Positions 11,196 to 26,100 of a stretch of 64,000 bases of DNA are shown in pieces (position 1 is the first letter of the stretch; each line of letters starts with the position of its first letter). Source of the stretch: Cinclus cinclus (taxonomy: Eukaryota; Chordata; Aves; Passeriformes; Cinclidae); contig NC_085059.1 of assembly GCF_963662255.1 (NCBI RefSeq), positions 12,247,234 to 12,311,233 of the forward strand, in the 5' to 3' direction. The position numbers and the translations under genes were made by a program. The notes beneath the pieces are model-generated. The model had not been told where the DNA came from. It did not search any database and worked only from the letters and a program-made list of their open reading frames with translations.

Positions 11196-14100
11196 TCCCC
11201 TCGCCAGGCAGCGGCTGCTGTGTTTGCAGGAGTGCGAGGCTCTGTGGGATACAGAGCGGGATGCTTCTGCAAGAACTCTGGCTTTCAGTGAAATACAGTC
11301 CCGACCAAGATCTGGCAGTAATTGTCCAGAGTGTTGCTGATTTCTTCTAGCCAACATTACAGTATCCTGGCCCCACTGCTTGGGCAAGAGCCTGGCACAC
11401 AGAGTGCTGCTCCCCAGGGCTGCCATGAACAGCCTGCAGGTTATTTTGAGCAAACGCTCCCCTGACTTCTTTCTCTCAAAGATTCACACAAGAAGCTTGG
11501 GTGCTCAGCTGGGACCAGGGGACACCCTCTCCACTCCTCCAGAGCTGGGGAGTCACATGTACTTCTCTAAATCCTGTCAGCCTGTTCAGGAATGTAGATA
11601 TCAGCTCTACCGCTCTAGGCTCATAAAGCAGGTGAAGTGTTGCCTTGCATTTCAGAAAGAATGTCTTAACACCAGCAGGACTTTGCTGGCTGCTTTTATG
11701 CAAAACCTCCTGTTTGCTTTGTAAAAGATGGGAGGATTCAGCTGAGTTTAAACATGGACTAAAATATGTCACTACCTTTTTTTTTCAAATTGTATTTTTT
11801 CAGTGTATGCTGGCTCCTAAATTTATTAACTGTTTTTAAAGGACTCCTTACATAAGCATATTTAGATGGTTTAAATTTGTTCTTAATAAGTGGAAAGATT
11901 TACTAAAACAAGCCTGATGTGATGACTTGGGAGGGATTATTCACTACTGATGCCAATTTATTCCAGACAGTCTGAAGAATTAAGCACTCTGGTTGTCAAA
12001 AGCAATCTGAGTATCACCTAAAAGTTGTGCTAATGGAACTCTGGTCTACAAGGGGCAATAGTGTAAGGAATCCAGTGTAAGGGACTGCATGGATGGCAAA
12101 GGCAGGTAAAAGCAAACTTTGCATTTTTATGGGAGCTTTCCAAATCATCTAGCCAAGCTCTGCAAAGAAATCTGTCAGATAAAGATCTGAGGCAAAGCAC
12201 AGCTCTGATAAATGATGGGTTACAACTGCATTTGTACCAAGTCCTGCTGTCACTCACTCGGCAAATTTATCATGTTTTATTCTAAAGTACATTAGATTCC
12301 TGGGTTAGGTATTTTCCTCAGACCCTCTAATCCTGCTTGTGGTTTCAGGTTTTCTTTTAGGAAACAGATTTAGCCACTTATAACAGAATTTACTAACTAA
12401 GTTTTTTGTGACGATCTCTCAGGTAGGAAAGGAATCCCAAGGAACTGCAGACACTTCCATAGGATCAATTCATGCAGGCAGCACTGGCATAAGTCAAAGC
12501 AGGGTCCTGGCAGGATGGCACTCCCTGTGAGGAATGCTTTCCAGGAAGATCATTTGGGCATTGGTGTGTGGAGAAATAACCACAAGGAATGATAGGAATT
12601 ATTCCCCAGGATGAAGTATGGCCAAGTATGAGTAGGATGCTTTTTTTGTAAAACAGGCAGGCTCAGTTCCATAGGATGCACCTGCCTGGGTAAGTCTAAG
12701 TGCCCTGCAGAAGGCAGAGGTGTTGACTTTTATCAGCTCCTGCTTCTGATCAGTTTTCCTAAGTGAGTATTTTCCCAGATCATGTTCCTCTGGCTGCTGT
12801 AGAGCAACATTAAGGTTATAGTTCAGTAGTCCCAGTTTTCCTCCTGATGGCCACCTGTTATAATGTAATATAGACTGTTAAATATCTATTTAAAGGTGAG
12901 CTTGATATGTTTTTTTTTTCCTGTAACAGCTAAAAGGATGTTACATTTTTATTAATGGAGAGAGAAAAGGCTCATTTAATTGCAAATGAATAAACTCATC
13001 CAATGGCAGAGCCTTGAAAAACCTTTTTAAGCCCAGTGTGGTTACTAACTGATCTAATTTATTCTGTTTCCTTTTACCCTCTTTGGTCAAGTACTATTTC
13101 CATTCCAGACCATGCATGACCCTCTGTCACAATTCCCCAAATCACACTGAACATTCAGTTAATCTGTTTTGTGCTAAAGTCATTACTAAAAATTGCTGAC
13201 ATTTCACTGTCAGTGGAAAGGTGCATGGGTTCACTTCCTTTTACCACAGTCACCTGCATGTTTTACTAACAAGTAGGTGAAAGCAAACACTTCAGGAAGA
13301 TATTGCAACTGCAGAAACCAGATTTGGAGGATAACTGAAATATTTGTCTCCTGTAAATGAGTGGGTCATAACAGGGGACAGAAATGTGAGGAGGAGCCTT
13401 ACTGGGAGTCGTGACCAAGGCCATCCAGCTGACTGCACTGTGAACAAGCTGTGTGACAAGGCTGGGTATCAAAAATGTCCAAAAGTGCTGCTAGAGTCAT
13501 TGCTTCTTTTTAACTTCAGAAATCAGCAAGTTTGAAATGTGCCAAACTGAGGTCCAGGCCTTTCTGGGGTCTGTGCAAGGGTGTTTCTAGGAAGACTGTA
13601 GAAGGTTCCACTTGGCACTTCCTACTGTATGACAGAGCTAGTGATCAAAGCACACATTCCAAATCTTGCTTAACATCTTTCCTTCCACACGATAAAAATT
13701 GAGAACGGCATGAGGTGCTAGAGGCCTTACCCTAGGAAAGAAGCTCTGTACACCCGACCCATGGATTTTTTGGTAGTAGTTTTTGTTGTTATTGCTGTTG
13801 CTAGTGTGTTTGTGAGGAGTGATTCAAAGACATCTTGACTACAATGAGTAAGAGGTGACTGCAAGGTAATTTTGCACTGATGTAATTTTTTTCTATTTTT
13901 ATCTGTCAAATAGTCACCTTCGAAACCAAGGCCTGTAAAATTTTGGCTAGGGAAATGGCACCAATTCCAAGTCTGGAATCTCACTTTTGCTACGCAAACA
14001 GTTCCTCCTATTCAAAATTAGAGGCTTGCTTGGGCTTCCCTACAGCTAACTGCTGGCCAGGAAAGTTGGGATACAGATATCTATTGGACTACACCCAATC

Positions 14101-17100
14101 ATTTTTAACACCATACAGCATGCAAGCATGTTAAGATCCTGATTGTAATCTGGAGGACAGGTACAGCTAAGGGAATTTTATGCTGAGCTGTCATTCCCTG
14201 TGTTCCCATTGGCAGAGCATCCTCGTGGTACATGGTAGAAGACAAGCTGCCAGGGTTGGGATTTTGTGTTTCAGTGTCTCCCTCTTTGAGAGCTAAAGGC
14301 TTCAGTGGTACCTGGGTCTGGTCATAATTCTTGGATCTTCCTCTCTCCTTCTTTTGCACACATTAAAAATGTTTATTACCTTTACTTACCAGCTAAATTA
14401 CTTTATTCTACATTATTTCTTAATAAAAATTATTCAGCCAGATCTGATTCACATTTGCCTGTTATGTAAAGCATCTCAGAAGGGAAGTAAATTGTACTGC
14501 TATTATCAAGTCCCTGGTGGTAAGACTCTGTCCAATTTTCCCTCTGCTCGAGCCCTCAGATATTCCTGCAACTCCTATTTTGCAGGAAAATTAATTGGAT
14601 AGATCCATGTGAAGCAATTCTGGCAGGGAAAACCACACTCAGCTGGTAGATATGTTTTAGCCTTTTGGATATAGTTTCAACTTTCAAGATAACTGTTCCT
14701 TTGAGGAGCTCTAACTATAAATCCCAAAGTGCCTGCAAGAAGTTGGGTAGGATCCAAAAATGCCAAGTTAGGGGAAAATAATTGTTTTCAAATGGTGACA
14801 AACCTGCAAGGTCGGCAGAGAACAGAGGGGCTGTACTGTTGGATGGAGATAGCCCTGTAATTCAGGACTGTGAGTTCTGTACACTAAACAGAGCCTAACA
14901 TCTCCACAGAATGTTTGGCTGTTGCAAATGCAGAAGGGAACTGGTCTGCACTAGTCTAACTCACATGGCAGAGATGATATTGAAAGAGAATCTAAAGACG
15001 GGGGGTATAGACATTGTGTGCAGTGCTAAAGCTTTGGCTCATTCTGGTTTCATTTCCCTGAGGTGAAGAAATGATGAATTTTGTAATTTTTAAATTATTG
15101 CAATGCAAATAATTTGACAGCTTGGTCTGGAGGTTTTTGTGTCATGAGAATTTGTTTGAAATTGTGCAAGGCAATACAACAATTATACAGTCAAGCATGC
15201 TGAAGGATGAAGGATACTTTTTGTAGAGGCTGAGAATTTGCTGCTGGTGTGGGTCCGGATTCTTTCATGCCCTGGACAAATTCCTACGCGGTGTGAGAGG
15301 GGTACCCAAGCTTCAGGAATAGAACTGCTTTGAAACTGCAGTTGCAAGTCATGAGGAATCAGCTTGAGGGAGTCTGGCAATTACTTTCTTAGGATACGTA
15401 CACATAAACAAGTATGCCTGGGGGTATAAATCAGCGTAGCTCTGCTGGCTGCAGCATAGCTGCATCCATCTCTTCCAGCTGAGGATCTGGACAAAAGTAC
15501 TCTGGCAACACAGAGGACTGAAAGCTACCAGAACACCTTTAAAGCTCATATGCCAGCACTCAAGAGAGGTATTCAGCTGTGTGGAGTGGACTTCTTTCAT
15601 CTGGGGCAGTTAAAAGCAGAATAGTGAACTTTAGATTCTCACAGTTTTACTGCATCTGTTAAAGCAGTATTGGCTTTCAGCAATGAAATGAGTATTCAGG
15701 GCAAGTGTCTCTGCAGAATTTCGGGCACTCCATGAACGGATAAAATTTAAATTGCAGAAACAAGAGAAAGTACCAGACACAAATGTACCATGCATTACAT
15801 TTAAAGAAAGACAGTGAAGGGGCAGGTTGTACTGTGGGAATAGCTGGTCAGCTGGTGGCTGACTCTGGTGTTTTGACTATGTCATCAATGAGGTCACAAA
15901 AAATTAAGAAAATTAGTAAGTAAGGACAGTCTGCCCTTAAGGAATCCAGGAAGGCTGGTTTGCAGGCGAGCAGCAGAGAACAGCTATGATCTGGTCCTGG
16001 GCTCCACGCCGGGTCCCTTGTTCCCCGGCAGACGGAGCTGGCAGCAGCCTGGATCACTCTCTGGTGGCCCCTTGGGCCAGAAACAAGAGGTCCATTGGCA
16101 GCCCAGCAAGGGGACAGAGCCAGCTCCCCGTGCCAGAGCTCAGGATGCTCCAAAGGCGCTGAGGGAAAGGCTGGAGCAGAGCCCCTTGGAGCAGCACACG
16201 GGGCTTTCCAGGAAAGCCCGGAGAGCTAGGAGGCCCAGACCAGGATCCACTCACCTGTCCAAGCATCCTTGGGTCCCACGGTAGGCACAGGGCAGAGCTG
16301 GGCACTGGCATGGCTGCAGCAGTGGCAGTGTCTCTCCCACCTGGCCAGAGCTCCTTCAGGCTCAGTGTGGAGAGTTCCTGGGGTCACCTGTGCTCCAGCA
16401 GCTCCTGTGTCTGCAGCAGGCTGCAGCTCTGCTTCCCCATGCTCGGGACTTGCTGCACATGTCTGTTCTCTTCCGACTGCTGGTCTGGACAGGCCTCCTG
16501 CTCATCCTTTCAGTTCATTAAAAGGGCCTCAGCCCCTCCTCTAGCATCTTGAAACACAGTGCTGGGAAGGTCAGCAGTGGCAGGGGTGACAGGCAGAACT
16601 GGAGTAACTACTGTACCTTTGTGCCTACAGCCCCTCCAATTACTTTCTGTCTAGGTGAGAACCTCTCTCAGTGATTATTTGGCTCTTCTGATTTTCATCA
16701 GCTGGAGAGCTGCATCTTTGGCATTATCCTCTCAGCATCTTTGCCTACTCCTTAATGTCACAGGCTTTGGCCTGTTAGTCCACTTATAGCTTGTCTCAAT
16801 TCCAGCTTTATCCTCCTGCAAGGGTAACTCACAAATAAAGCAAAGTGGGAGTTGCCATGTTAATGTGCTTTCCTTGAGCCCTTGGGGAAAGGTCCTGAAC
16901 ATGATTTCTTCCGCTTGGATGGAAAGAGGAATTTCTGTTAGAGCCTCCATGAAATTACAGTCTTCTTTTTTTATGAAATGTAAACCAAAGTAAATATTAC
17001 CTTAGAGTCTCCTATTCGTGTTGCAATAAAATGAGACACTTCCTTGGAAATAAGTTTTAAGACACGAGTCTTGAAATGTTGGGATTTATTGGAGTGGAAT

Positions 17101-20100
17101 TCACAGCTGACCTGAGGTCTGGAGGGCTTGGAAGCAATAGCCTGTGTGAACTTCCCCTTCTCCAGCACATGAGGTGCAAAACTGGCCAGTTATTCAGAGA
17201 CTTCCCCACCCTTCATAAGCGTGTGTGCTCATATATCTCTCATGATACATAAAAAATGACATATTGCAGTGAATCTGCTAAGAATAGCTTGTAAAATACA
17301 TCATTATATGAATCAGCCTCATTAGAAGTCTCCTTCTCGCATGATTTAAACCAGACACAGTACTCACAGGAATGGAAACCACGTTTTTTTTCTCTCCTGC
17401 TGGTATGTTGTAGCCAACCAAATGTTGAAACAGAAGAAAATAATTCTCTGAATTCAAGGCCAGAAGTAGAAAGTAAGTACTGCATTACCATGATGCCTCT
17501 CTGGTATAATCAGGATCTCGGGTGTTTCCCTGGATATATGATTTTCCAGCTTCATTAATAAAATATTATGTTGCTCTTCTGAACAGCACATAGCTGCATT
17601 CCTCACATATTCCAAATCCCCCTGACTCAGGGCTCTCTAACACCTCTGTTTCAGCATCCTCAGCCATCCCAGGCCTTTTTCCCACAGCTGCTGCTGTTTA
17701 TGAAGGGGATTATACAACGTGGTGCCTGTGACAGCAGGAGACAAGGCTGGACAACCCAGGAGGCTTCTCTCAGCCCTTTATTCTGCCAGGACTGGTGCAC
17801 CAGATGCCACAGCTGTGTGACTCAGACCTCATTCAAATTGCTCGTCTGCTGGTGCAACCCCTTGCCAGTTAACTCAGGGGAGGCAGCGTTTGACTCAGAC
17901 AAGGTAGATGCACCCTCAGCGGTGCCCCAGGGGTGGCTGCAGCTCGGGGCTAGTAGCCATGTCATGCAGGACTCGTGGAAATAAAGGCATGGCTTTATGC
18001 TCCAAGGCAATGAAACAAAGTCTTTTACTTCCATTCGTAGAGCTCACTGACAAACTGTAGGTACAGTAACTTTTTATTGTCTCTCTCTTGTCACTCCTGG
18101 ATTAGAGAATGTTATATTTCTTGCTGTTATTTCTTTTAGACCATACCAACACCTGCTCTCCACAGCACACTGCCTTATAAACCTCTGGGTGCACTCTTCT
18201 GAATCACACTGATTTTTTAATTAACTGTTCTGAGATCAATTACTCAGCTGCCCTTGGTTGCTCTGGCCTTCTATTGCTTCCAGCCATGTAACCCTGGTTC
18301 TCTCTCCCTGGTTAGCTCTGCACTGTGGTCTTGTCACCGTGGAGCCTTGTTGGCTGAACACCGCCATGTGTTTGTCTCCCACCCAAGATTTTGGGCCAAG
18401 GACATCCCCATGAGACTTGTCACAATCAAGACATCAAGACCTTGCAGTCAGGCTGTATTTATCTTGAGTTTGCTTGTTTGTTAGACCTTGCTTTGACTCA
18501 TGCAGAAGGAGATCAGAAATGCAGTCTGGATGAATGTTGCTGGCAGAGGTGATGAGCAGCTTCTGCTCAGGCCATGGAGGCTCCACAGAAAGCACCACTG
18601 CCAGTTCCAACAGGCTTTAAACACTGTCCTGCTATCCTGCAGTGCCCTCAGGCTGCTCTGGAACCTACAGTGCCTTTGGTTGCTGCCAGTGCAGTCACTT
18701 CAGTGCACCTGGGAGCATCTGCAGGCAGGATTTCAAGGCCACCTTTGAGTGGAGGTAATGGGCTTGCTGGGATGGCCACAAGCTGCGCTAAATAACCCAT
18801 GGAGAGACACAGGCTGGGAGTCCTGCCCTAGGGAAGGAAGGTTCTTAGGCTCTTCTGTGTCTGTTATTTTTTTATCAGCAGGAAATAGAAATCCAGAGTT
18901 TGGATGTTCTAGCAGCTGATCAGTAGATGGTGCTGAGGGTCCAGCATGGTCCAAAGATGAAGCAGTTTTTGCAAATACCTGTGTACTTTGTACAATTGCA
19001 CCTCACTTGGTGGCATTTAAGGGTATGGAAGAAGCACATTTTCTCTTTATATCTAGACTTGGTCATCCTTATCCACACACGTGCCTATGTGTCATAATGT
19101 GAAGGAATTATTTTTAATAACAACTTACATAACCTTCATGTCACTGCTGCTTTTGCTATGACAGAAGTGTGTTTACTTTTGTCTCTCTCTCACTTTGTTC
19201 ATCAATAACCATTTCACAAACTCTGCTGTGTTTTAGCTGTGATTTTTACCTTAACACTGTGCATCTTTTGCAACACAAGCCTTGTCTGCTGCCCTTCGGA
19301 TTTGAAAGTGAGGATCTGGTTCCCAAAGCTGGGATTTCACAGCTGCGATCTGACTGGTTTCCTATCAGCACATACAAAAAGCAGTGAGCGCACAGCAACA
19401 GCTCAATACCCACTTCAAACCTCAGTTTTCTCAGCTGCAACAACTGTTGCGGTTTGAAGTTGTTTTGTTAACTTCTTTGGCTAATTGATAACATCTGAAC
19501 CTCACCAACCTTCCTCGCCTCTCAAGCTGCTTTCAGAAAGATGTACAGATAATGCCGTGGCAGATCTCAGTTTCTGTATTACTGATCTGTTGTTACACTT
19601 TTGGAAAATTGTGTGAGAACTGGGGGGCGTTTTCGAATAAAACCTACATAGAGGCTCCTTTCACACAGTCTCAGAAACAAGCCCAGAGACACTAATAAAC
19701 CCTCATGCTATTAATTTGGCATTTCTCTTTTGATCAGATAAAATAATTTATGATTTCACACTTTTTTCCTCTGTCCCTTTTTCCCCTACCGTATTTTCTA
19801 AAGGTGGAAATTTACACTTGGGCTTTAAAATATTGGAATTATCATTTATTTCTCATTAGTTTTCATTTTCTTGTATTAAAATAGATGGATCAGGAACTGG
19901 TATATGTGATATTTTAGTAAATAGAATCCTTGTATTCAGGATCACCCTTGAAATCTGGTAATACACAGTGACACCATATAGGTCCCAAGGATACATTATG
20001 GTTGTAATAGAAATATCATATATCTCATACCCCAGGTCTGATATATCAACTCAGCAATAAAAAGAAACGGGATATTTGCAACTATATTTTAAACAGGGAT

Positions 20101-23100
20101 TTTGCTGTTACTATGAGAACATGGATTACTTAGAAATTTCAGTGAGAAACTTCAATGGTTTCATCAAGGCCTAACCCCATGAGATTTCAGTTCTCTCACT
20201 GCTATTGAAATAGCTGTCAATGCAGTGAAAATCACAAATAAACGAGCATGTACACCCCTGAGTTAGGTCTCAGTGCAGGTCAGATGGTTCCTTCTCTCAT
20301 GTTGCAGGTTCCCAGGATCAGATTTGGGTTATGCCTTGAGACACGTGTGCCCTGTGACCTCCCCCCACCTCGACACCTTTCTGTTTTGGCTCCCTCCTCC
20401 ATCTCCTTCCTGGTGCTGGGGTGGTGGTGGTGCTTCTAAGCTGGGTCTGGAGATGTCTGTGATGTGCAGGGAGCTGACGTAATCTGAGACTCAAAGGGTT
20501 GATATTGCTCAGCCAGCCAGGAGAGCCCTGTGAATTTCCTTGTAAAAGGAATTTCTTAGGATTCAGGGAGACTTGTGTTACATAAGACTTTGAAAACAAC
20601 ATTTGACACAGGTTAGGGCTATCCCCTTTATGAAGTCCCCAACAGAACCTGCACGCTGCCACGAGTGCTGTTATTATTGCAATTCTTTTGGTTTGTGCCC
20701 TTTCAGCACCACCAGCAACTACAAAAAAGATAAAATCCCAAATACAGATCTCATAACTTCACCTAATGCAAGTTCAACACATTTGGTCTTAATCTGAGTG
20801 CCTGGACTGGGATGAGTTCTGCAGGGCTGTAATAAAATAAATATTTTCCTGCACTGAGAACAGCTCAGGGAAAGGTTCAATATCAGGTCAGTGAAGGGAG
20901 CTTTTTAACCGTGTTTTGCTAGACATGGACCATATCCTCCTCTAAGACACTGTCAGAATTTCATAGTGGCTGGTGGATAGGAAGTGATTGAAAGCATTCA
21001 CCTCTTGCTCATTTTAAATGTTGGATTTTGTTGGAATTTGAGCAGCAGTTGGGCAGTGGGTATAGCCCCAGTTTGTAGTAACAAGAATGTTTCCACTAGA
21101 AAAACAAAACTTAATAGTGAATGAAGGACTTTTGGTTGAAATTCCCTTTCCTTCCCTGCCCTGCTCAAATTGGATTACTTGCAGGAACAAAGTGAAGGAG
21201 CAGTCCTGCTGCAGCAGACCAGTCCCAGGTGAGCAAGGCTGAGCTACTTAACAATTGGTAGTGTAGGGAGAGCTCCTTTAATTGTTATTTCAAACAAACC
21301 TGGCCCCCCTGTTCTGCTATTTTTATGCAGAAACCAAGGGAAACCTGATCCACAGGTGCATTATAAAAGGGAAGGCAGAGGTACTGGGGAAGGAAGCTTG
21401 CCTTTTTGCTGCAATGTGAGACAGTGCCTGAGTGTTCTGTGTCATTGCACATCTGCTGCAGAAATAACATGAACATCAGAAGAATTTGTTAAGGTTAGTA
21501 GCTTTCTGTTCCTTTGCAGACATGTTGTTGGCACAGATGAGCAAAAAAACCCCATCTTTCTGCCAGGTCATTCCAAACCTATTCCTAAGACATTGTGCCT
21601 TACTAAAATACCTGGTGTCAATACTGTGGCCTTTCTACAGTTGCATACTGCTGCAAACTCAAGATCATTCCCCTTCGATTTCCTGGGAACTGATTATGAA
21701 CTCTGGATATAAAATGTGGTTCTTTAGGTAGGGATTCCTTAGATTAAACTGATTTATTGAAGAGATTTTTTTCCTAAAGCTTGATTCTTTTCTAGTTTGA
21801 GGAGTAATTTGTCTTCAACTTAGGCATGCATTCAGTTATTTTGTACTAGACAGGAACACTTTTCTCATTTCCAGACTGATACCAGCCCATGCAAAGGACT
21901 TAAGGTTTTGAGCAAATCCAAAAAAAGAGGACTATGAGTAGAGCTGGAAATGAGTGCAGGAGTTTTGGTTCCAGCTACCTCTGACCAATTAATCATCCCC
22001 TGATGTGATTCAGTTGTCAAAAAGATCAGGCGCACCCACCATAAACTAACCAAGCTCAAAGAAAAGGTATTCGATGCACAGTTTCAGACCTAGGTCAGCA
22101 GGAAAGTCATTGTGGGTTCATAGTGAAGTGGATGATGCTCTACACCTGGGCTTAGACATTTTGCTACTTATGTAAATTCAGCAAATGCACTCCATGTGCT
22201 GTCTTACCTCTTGGAAGAACCTAATTCTCCTTGTTCAATGAAAGATGTATTTATTGAGAAACTCCAGAGTCTAATCTAGGAAAAGCAGGTGGTTCTCATG
22301 GTCCGACTTGGATCAGAAATGAAGACTTTTGCAGTATTTTCAGCAGAGGACTTTCATGCAAAGATTGAGTATCTATGTTTTTGTTTGCTAGCTGCCAGTG
22401 AGAGGGTGGTATGTCCTGTCCTTGCAGAAGTTAGTTAAGTGAAAGTATTTCTTTATGATCATTGCCATTTATCCTTTAATTTTGGAGCAGCACTAATCCC
22501 TCTCCTTTCAGGGTGTGTCAGTACACTTACAGACTATGATAAATTGCCCAGCATTGAAGGTTTTACAACCTTATGTATATTTTTGAATTTTTTTGGGACA
22601 CATATAGATCATGTTAAAAACCAGAAGTCCATTGTTCAATCAATCAAGTTAATCCCGGTGCTCCTTGATAACTATAGCTATCACATTTCAGAGTGATTTT
22701 ATTGCATATTACTGGGATTACTTGTAGTAGCCACTCAGTCTAGACAGGGGTTTCTATTACAGAGAACACAGACAAAAGGGTAAGAAATATTAATGCCCAA
22801 CATCCATTAACCATGCACAAACTGCATATCAGAGAGTGGATCCAGTTCACTTGGCTGGGGGTCTCCCTCTCTTTTGCTTATCTCTCAGAAGGCCACTGGC
22901 TTCTTAATTAAAAGGAAGTAGGTTGTCTTAATAAAGGAGTAAAAAAGTAAGGAGCTGCTTGAAAACTTTACCTCTTAGAGCTAGTGAAAATTAGAGATCT
23001 TTCAATCAACAGTCCCAATACTGAAAGGCCTGAGTATTTTGGCCCAAAATCTGTCTTTGGGATGGCTTTCTCTTCCCACCTTTTTGTAAGGTGGGAGCAG

Positions 23101-26100
23101 TTATGGTGATCTTGCTTAGAAACTTGGATCTCCAACAGTCCTGTTGTGAGAAGTGTGATGAAATGGACCTCCATACTCACCAGGGCTGGGTAAAGTCATT
23201 CTGCCTGTGGTTTCTGAAACAAAGCCTGCAGAGTGCTGCGCCTTGAATAAATGCAATGGGGCAGTGATGTTGTTCCCACCATCCCTTGGAATATGACTCT
23301 GCTCAGTTAGGACTGTTGGCTGATTAAAATTAGACTAGTTAATGAGGCACTGAGTGAGGTAATAAAGTTAAACTCTAAAGCATTTTAAAAATCTCATTTT
23401 ATGCTACTCCACATGTTCATAGAATCATAACACATAGTTAAGAAACATTGTATTTGCTGTCTACACCACTTGTGTCACCGACTGTATTTTGAATAGGGCA
23501 TATTTCAGATTTTTGTCAGATTGCCCATCATAACATGAGCTCCACAAGGTCTTTCAGAGAGTTTTGGGAGTCAGGGGGATGGTAGAAACACTGAAACACT
23601 GCTTGCATATGGCTTGCTGTACTGCATTAATGCACCCAAAGACCTTGATGTCCTTTTGTTCTTCACATCTTTTTGGGATCAAAAGTTAATAAGCCTGTTG
23701 TTGGGAAGGCAGCGGGATCATGTAGAAACAGAAGAGTAAAAAAAATATTTTGTTGGAGGGTGGGAATGAAGAACAAATTCCCTAGTTATATAAAAAGCTT
23801 GCAATTATTTCAAGATTCCCTTAATTCCTGGGACATGAAATTGATTATGGACTATATAGAGACATAAATCAAGATTTCTGTTCAAGACTGTAGCTTGGTG
23901 TAGACTTGGAGAAAATACTCTGCATGCCAGTGTTCTCAACCCCCTTTTATATCTGACAGCTGATGTTGGTGTGTTTGAACCTGCTCTGGGGGAACTGAGG
24001 GCTGTGTTAGAGTTACTCTCACTATGTCTGTCATCCAGCTCCTGGGACCCAGCCCTGCTCATCCCTAATCCTCCACAGCAAATTGGCCTGGGACCGGAAA
24101 TCTTGTCTGTTGTTGGCAGAGCACAGCAGTGGGTTTGGTGGGTCCCAGTTGGTTTACAACCCTATTTTATAAATGGAAATGCTGCCATCACGAAGCTCCA
24201 GATTTATCCAAGTATGAATACCTAATTCTATGGGTTATTTTAAGAAGCAGTTATGCCCTTGATACAGTTATGGCTAATGTAATAAGTGACTTGCATTAAA
24301 CCTGTGGAGCTGGGAAAGAGTTGGGTTCCCTCAGGGTTTTGACTTAGCTATGAACTCTGTTGTATGTGTTTATCTTGATGCAGCAGCTACAGGTGTGTTT
24401 GCCATGATAGATCTCCTCCTTCAAACTTTCATTTTATGGTAATAAACCACGAATTACCAGGGTATTTCTCAATGTAGTGTTAGAAAGAAGAAGGTAGAAA
24501 AATTTCTGCCCTTGTTTCCAGGAAGATTCTCTTCCATGAAGAATTACTGTTGTATAACTTCAAGATCACAGTATCCAACTATACACATAATTTGATACTG
24601 TTTCTAATAAGCATTGTCTCTAGCCTGTGGTTCACTCTGGTTTAAATGTTCTCAACTTTTTGGTCAAATAACAGCATAGAAAAGTATTTTTAGGCAAAGA
24701 TGATGCTTGGAAATGACTGGGAATTTTGTGGGTTTCACCACCCATCAGAGTGTTTGTGCTAATGTGTGTACTTTTCAAGAAAACAAAAAACCCCACCCAC
24801 AACCTGGAAAAGCTTTAACTGAAACACCATCCAAGACAACTTGCAACTTTCACTTTGATTGTGTTGCTGATGTGGGTTCTTTTCTGAATATAACTGGACT
24901 TTCTGAATCCGTTTGCTTAGTTTCTTTTCTTCTTTTTTCATACTTTCTTCTTTTCATACTTTCCTGAGTGCTACTCATGTTCTTGCAAACTGAGCAATCA
25001 ATGGTGCTACACCCATGTCATTAACTTTGGATCAAACATTTTTCTTTAAACCTTGTCAGAGATGTGAATATTTTAGAAGTTAAACTCTGAAAGAGGCAGT
25101 TGTCCATGGGAAAGGCTGGCTGGTGCTGTTTCAGCTATCTGGCTGAGAGATCCTCGTTCTCTTCCTTCTGACAGATTCTGGATGACTATTGAAGATGTAG
25201 GTGTTTAAACCATATTTGACGACACTGTTCATCTCAGTGATTTTCTTGGCCATGTTCTTGCTTTAACATTAGTTTTTAATAAAACTTGCCACTTTAAATT
25301 TCATTTTTAAGCAGAAAAAAAAAGTTTTTAAAGTTTCAGATTTGGAAGCTTTTACAGAGCTTGATTAAAATTCACTTGGGCAAAGTGCAGTAGACAACTG
25401 TATTGGTACTGATGATTTCTGTTTAAAAAAACATGTCTCCTTTTTGCTGCATCTTGCAGCTGCTGAGATACTTTGTCTTGCTTCCTCTAAGTCTTTCTCT
25501 TGGCATCTCACAGGCATCAGAGAGGGGAGAAAGTTCCCCCAGCACTATCATTGCAGGGAACTTGATTTTCTTCGCCGTCGTATGGATCAGACACCTTTGT
25601 ATTGGTGTGGGAGTGATCTGGACAGCAACCAGGGATGCTGGGGAGAAGGAAATGCTCTCAGTAAATTGGGATGGTCAAATACTCCACCATGCTTCATAAA
25701 TTATTGTTAGATATTTAGGCATCAGGGTGGACAAATGCACCAGACTTTAATGTAGGAGAAATTCCCTTAATCCTCACTGCTGCTCTGTGACAGTCCTGTC
25801 AGATAACTGAATAAAGTGCTCCCAGAAAAGCTTGTTGGCACAGAGATTATGCATGTTGAGCTGTATGCAAGGTTCTGTAGAGACAGGAATGACAGTGCTC
25901 TGGGAATCCTGCTCTGCTTTTGGATTTGGCAATCCAAGGACAGAAAAACAACAGCAAAACAACCCACAGAGTAACATGGACTACTCCAAGAAAATTGTTT
26001 AAGAGGGAAAAAACAATTGCATGTGAATGTACTGGGTAAAACATCTGTCTGGGGAGTCTGGGATCTGACTCATCCTGCTGTCACATTCCTGGATGGGACA

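Noticed and set aside
10782..11453. 223-codon minus-strand ORF
   Set aside because: It runs across a CR1 fragment on the opposite strand and has no recognisable domain; likely chance openness.
15960..16540. GC-rich patch that might be a CpG island or exon
   Set aside because: CpG dinucleotides are few, the ORFs resemble no known protein, and splice sites are not convincing.
23416..23440. TCATAGAATCATAA start resembling a CR1 tail
   Set aside because: Similarity stops after about 12 bases and the following sequence does not match the CR1 3' end.
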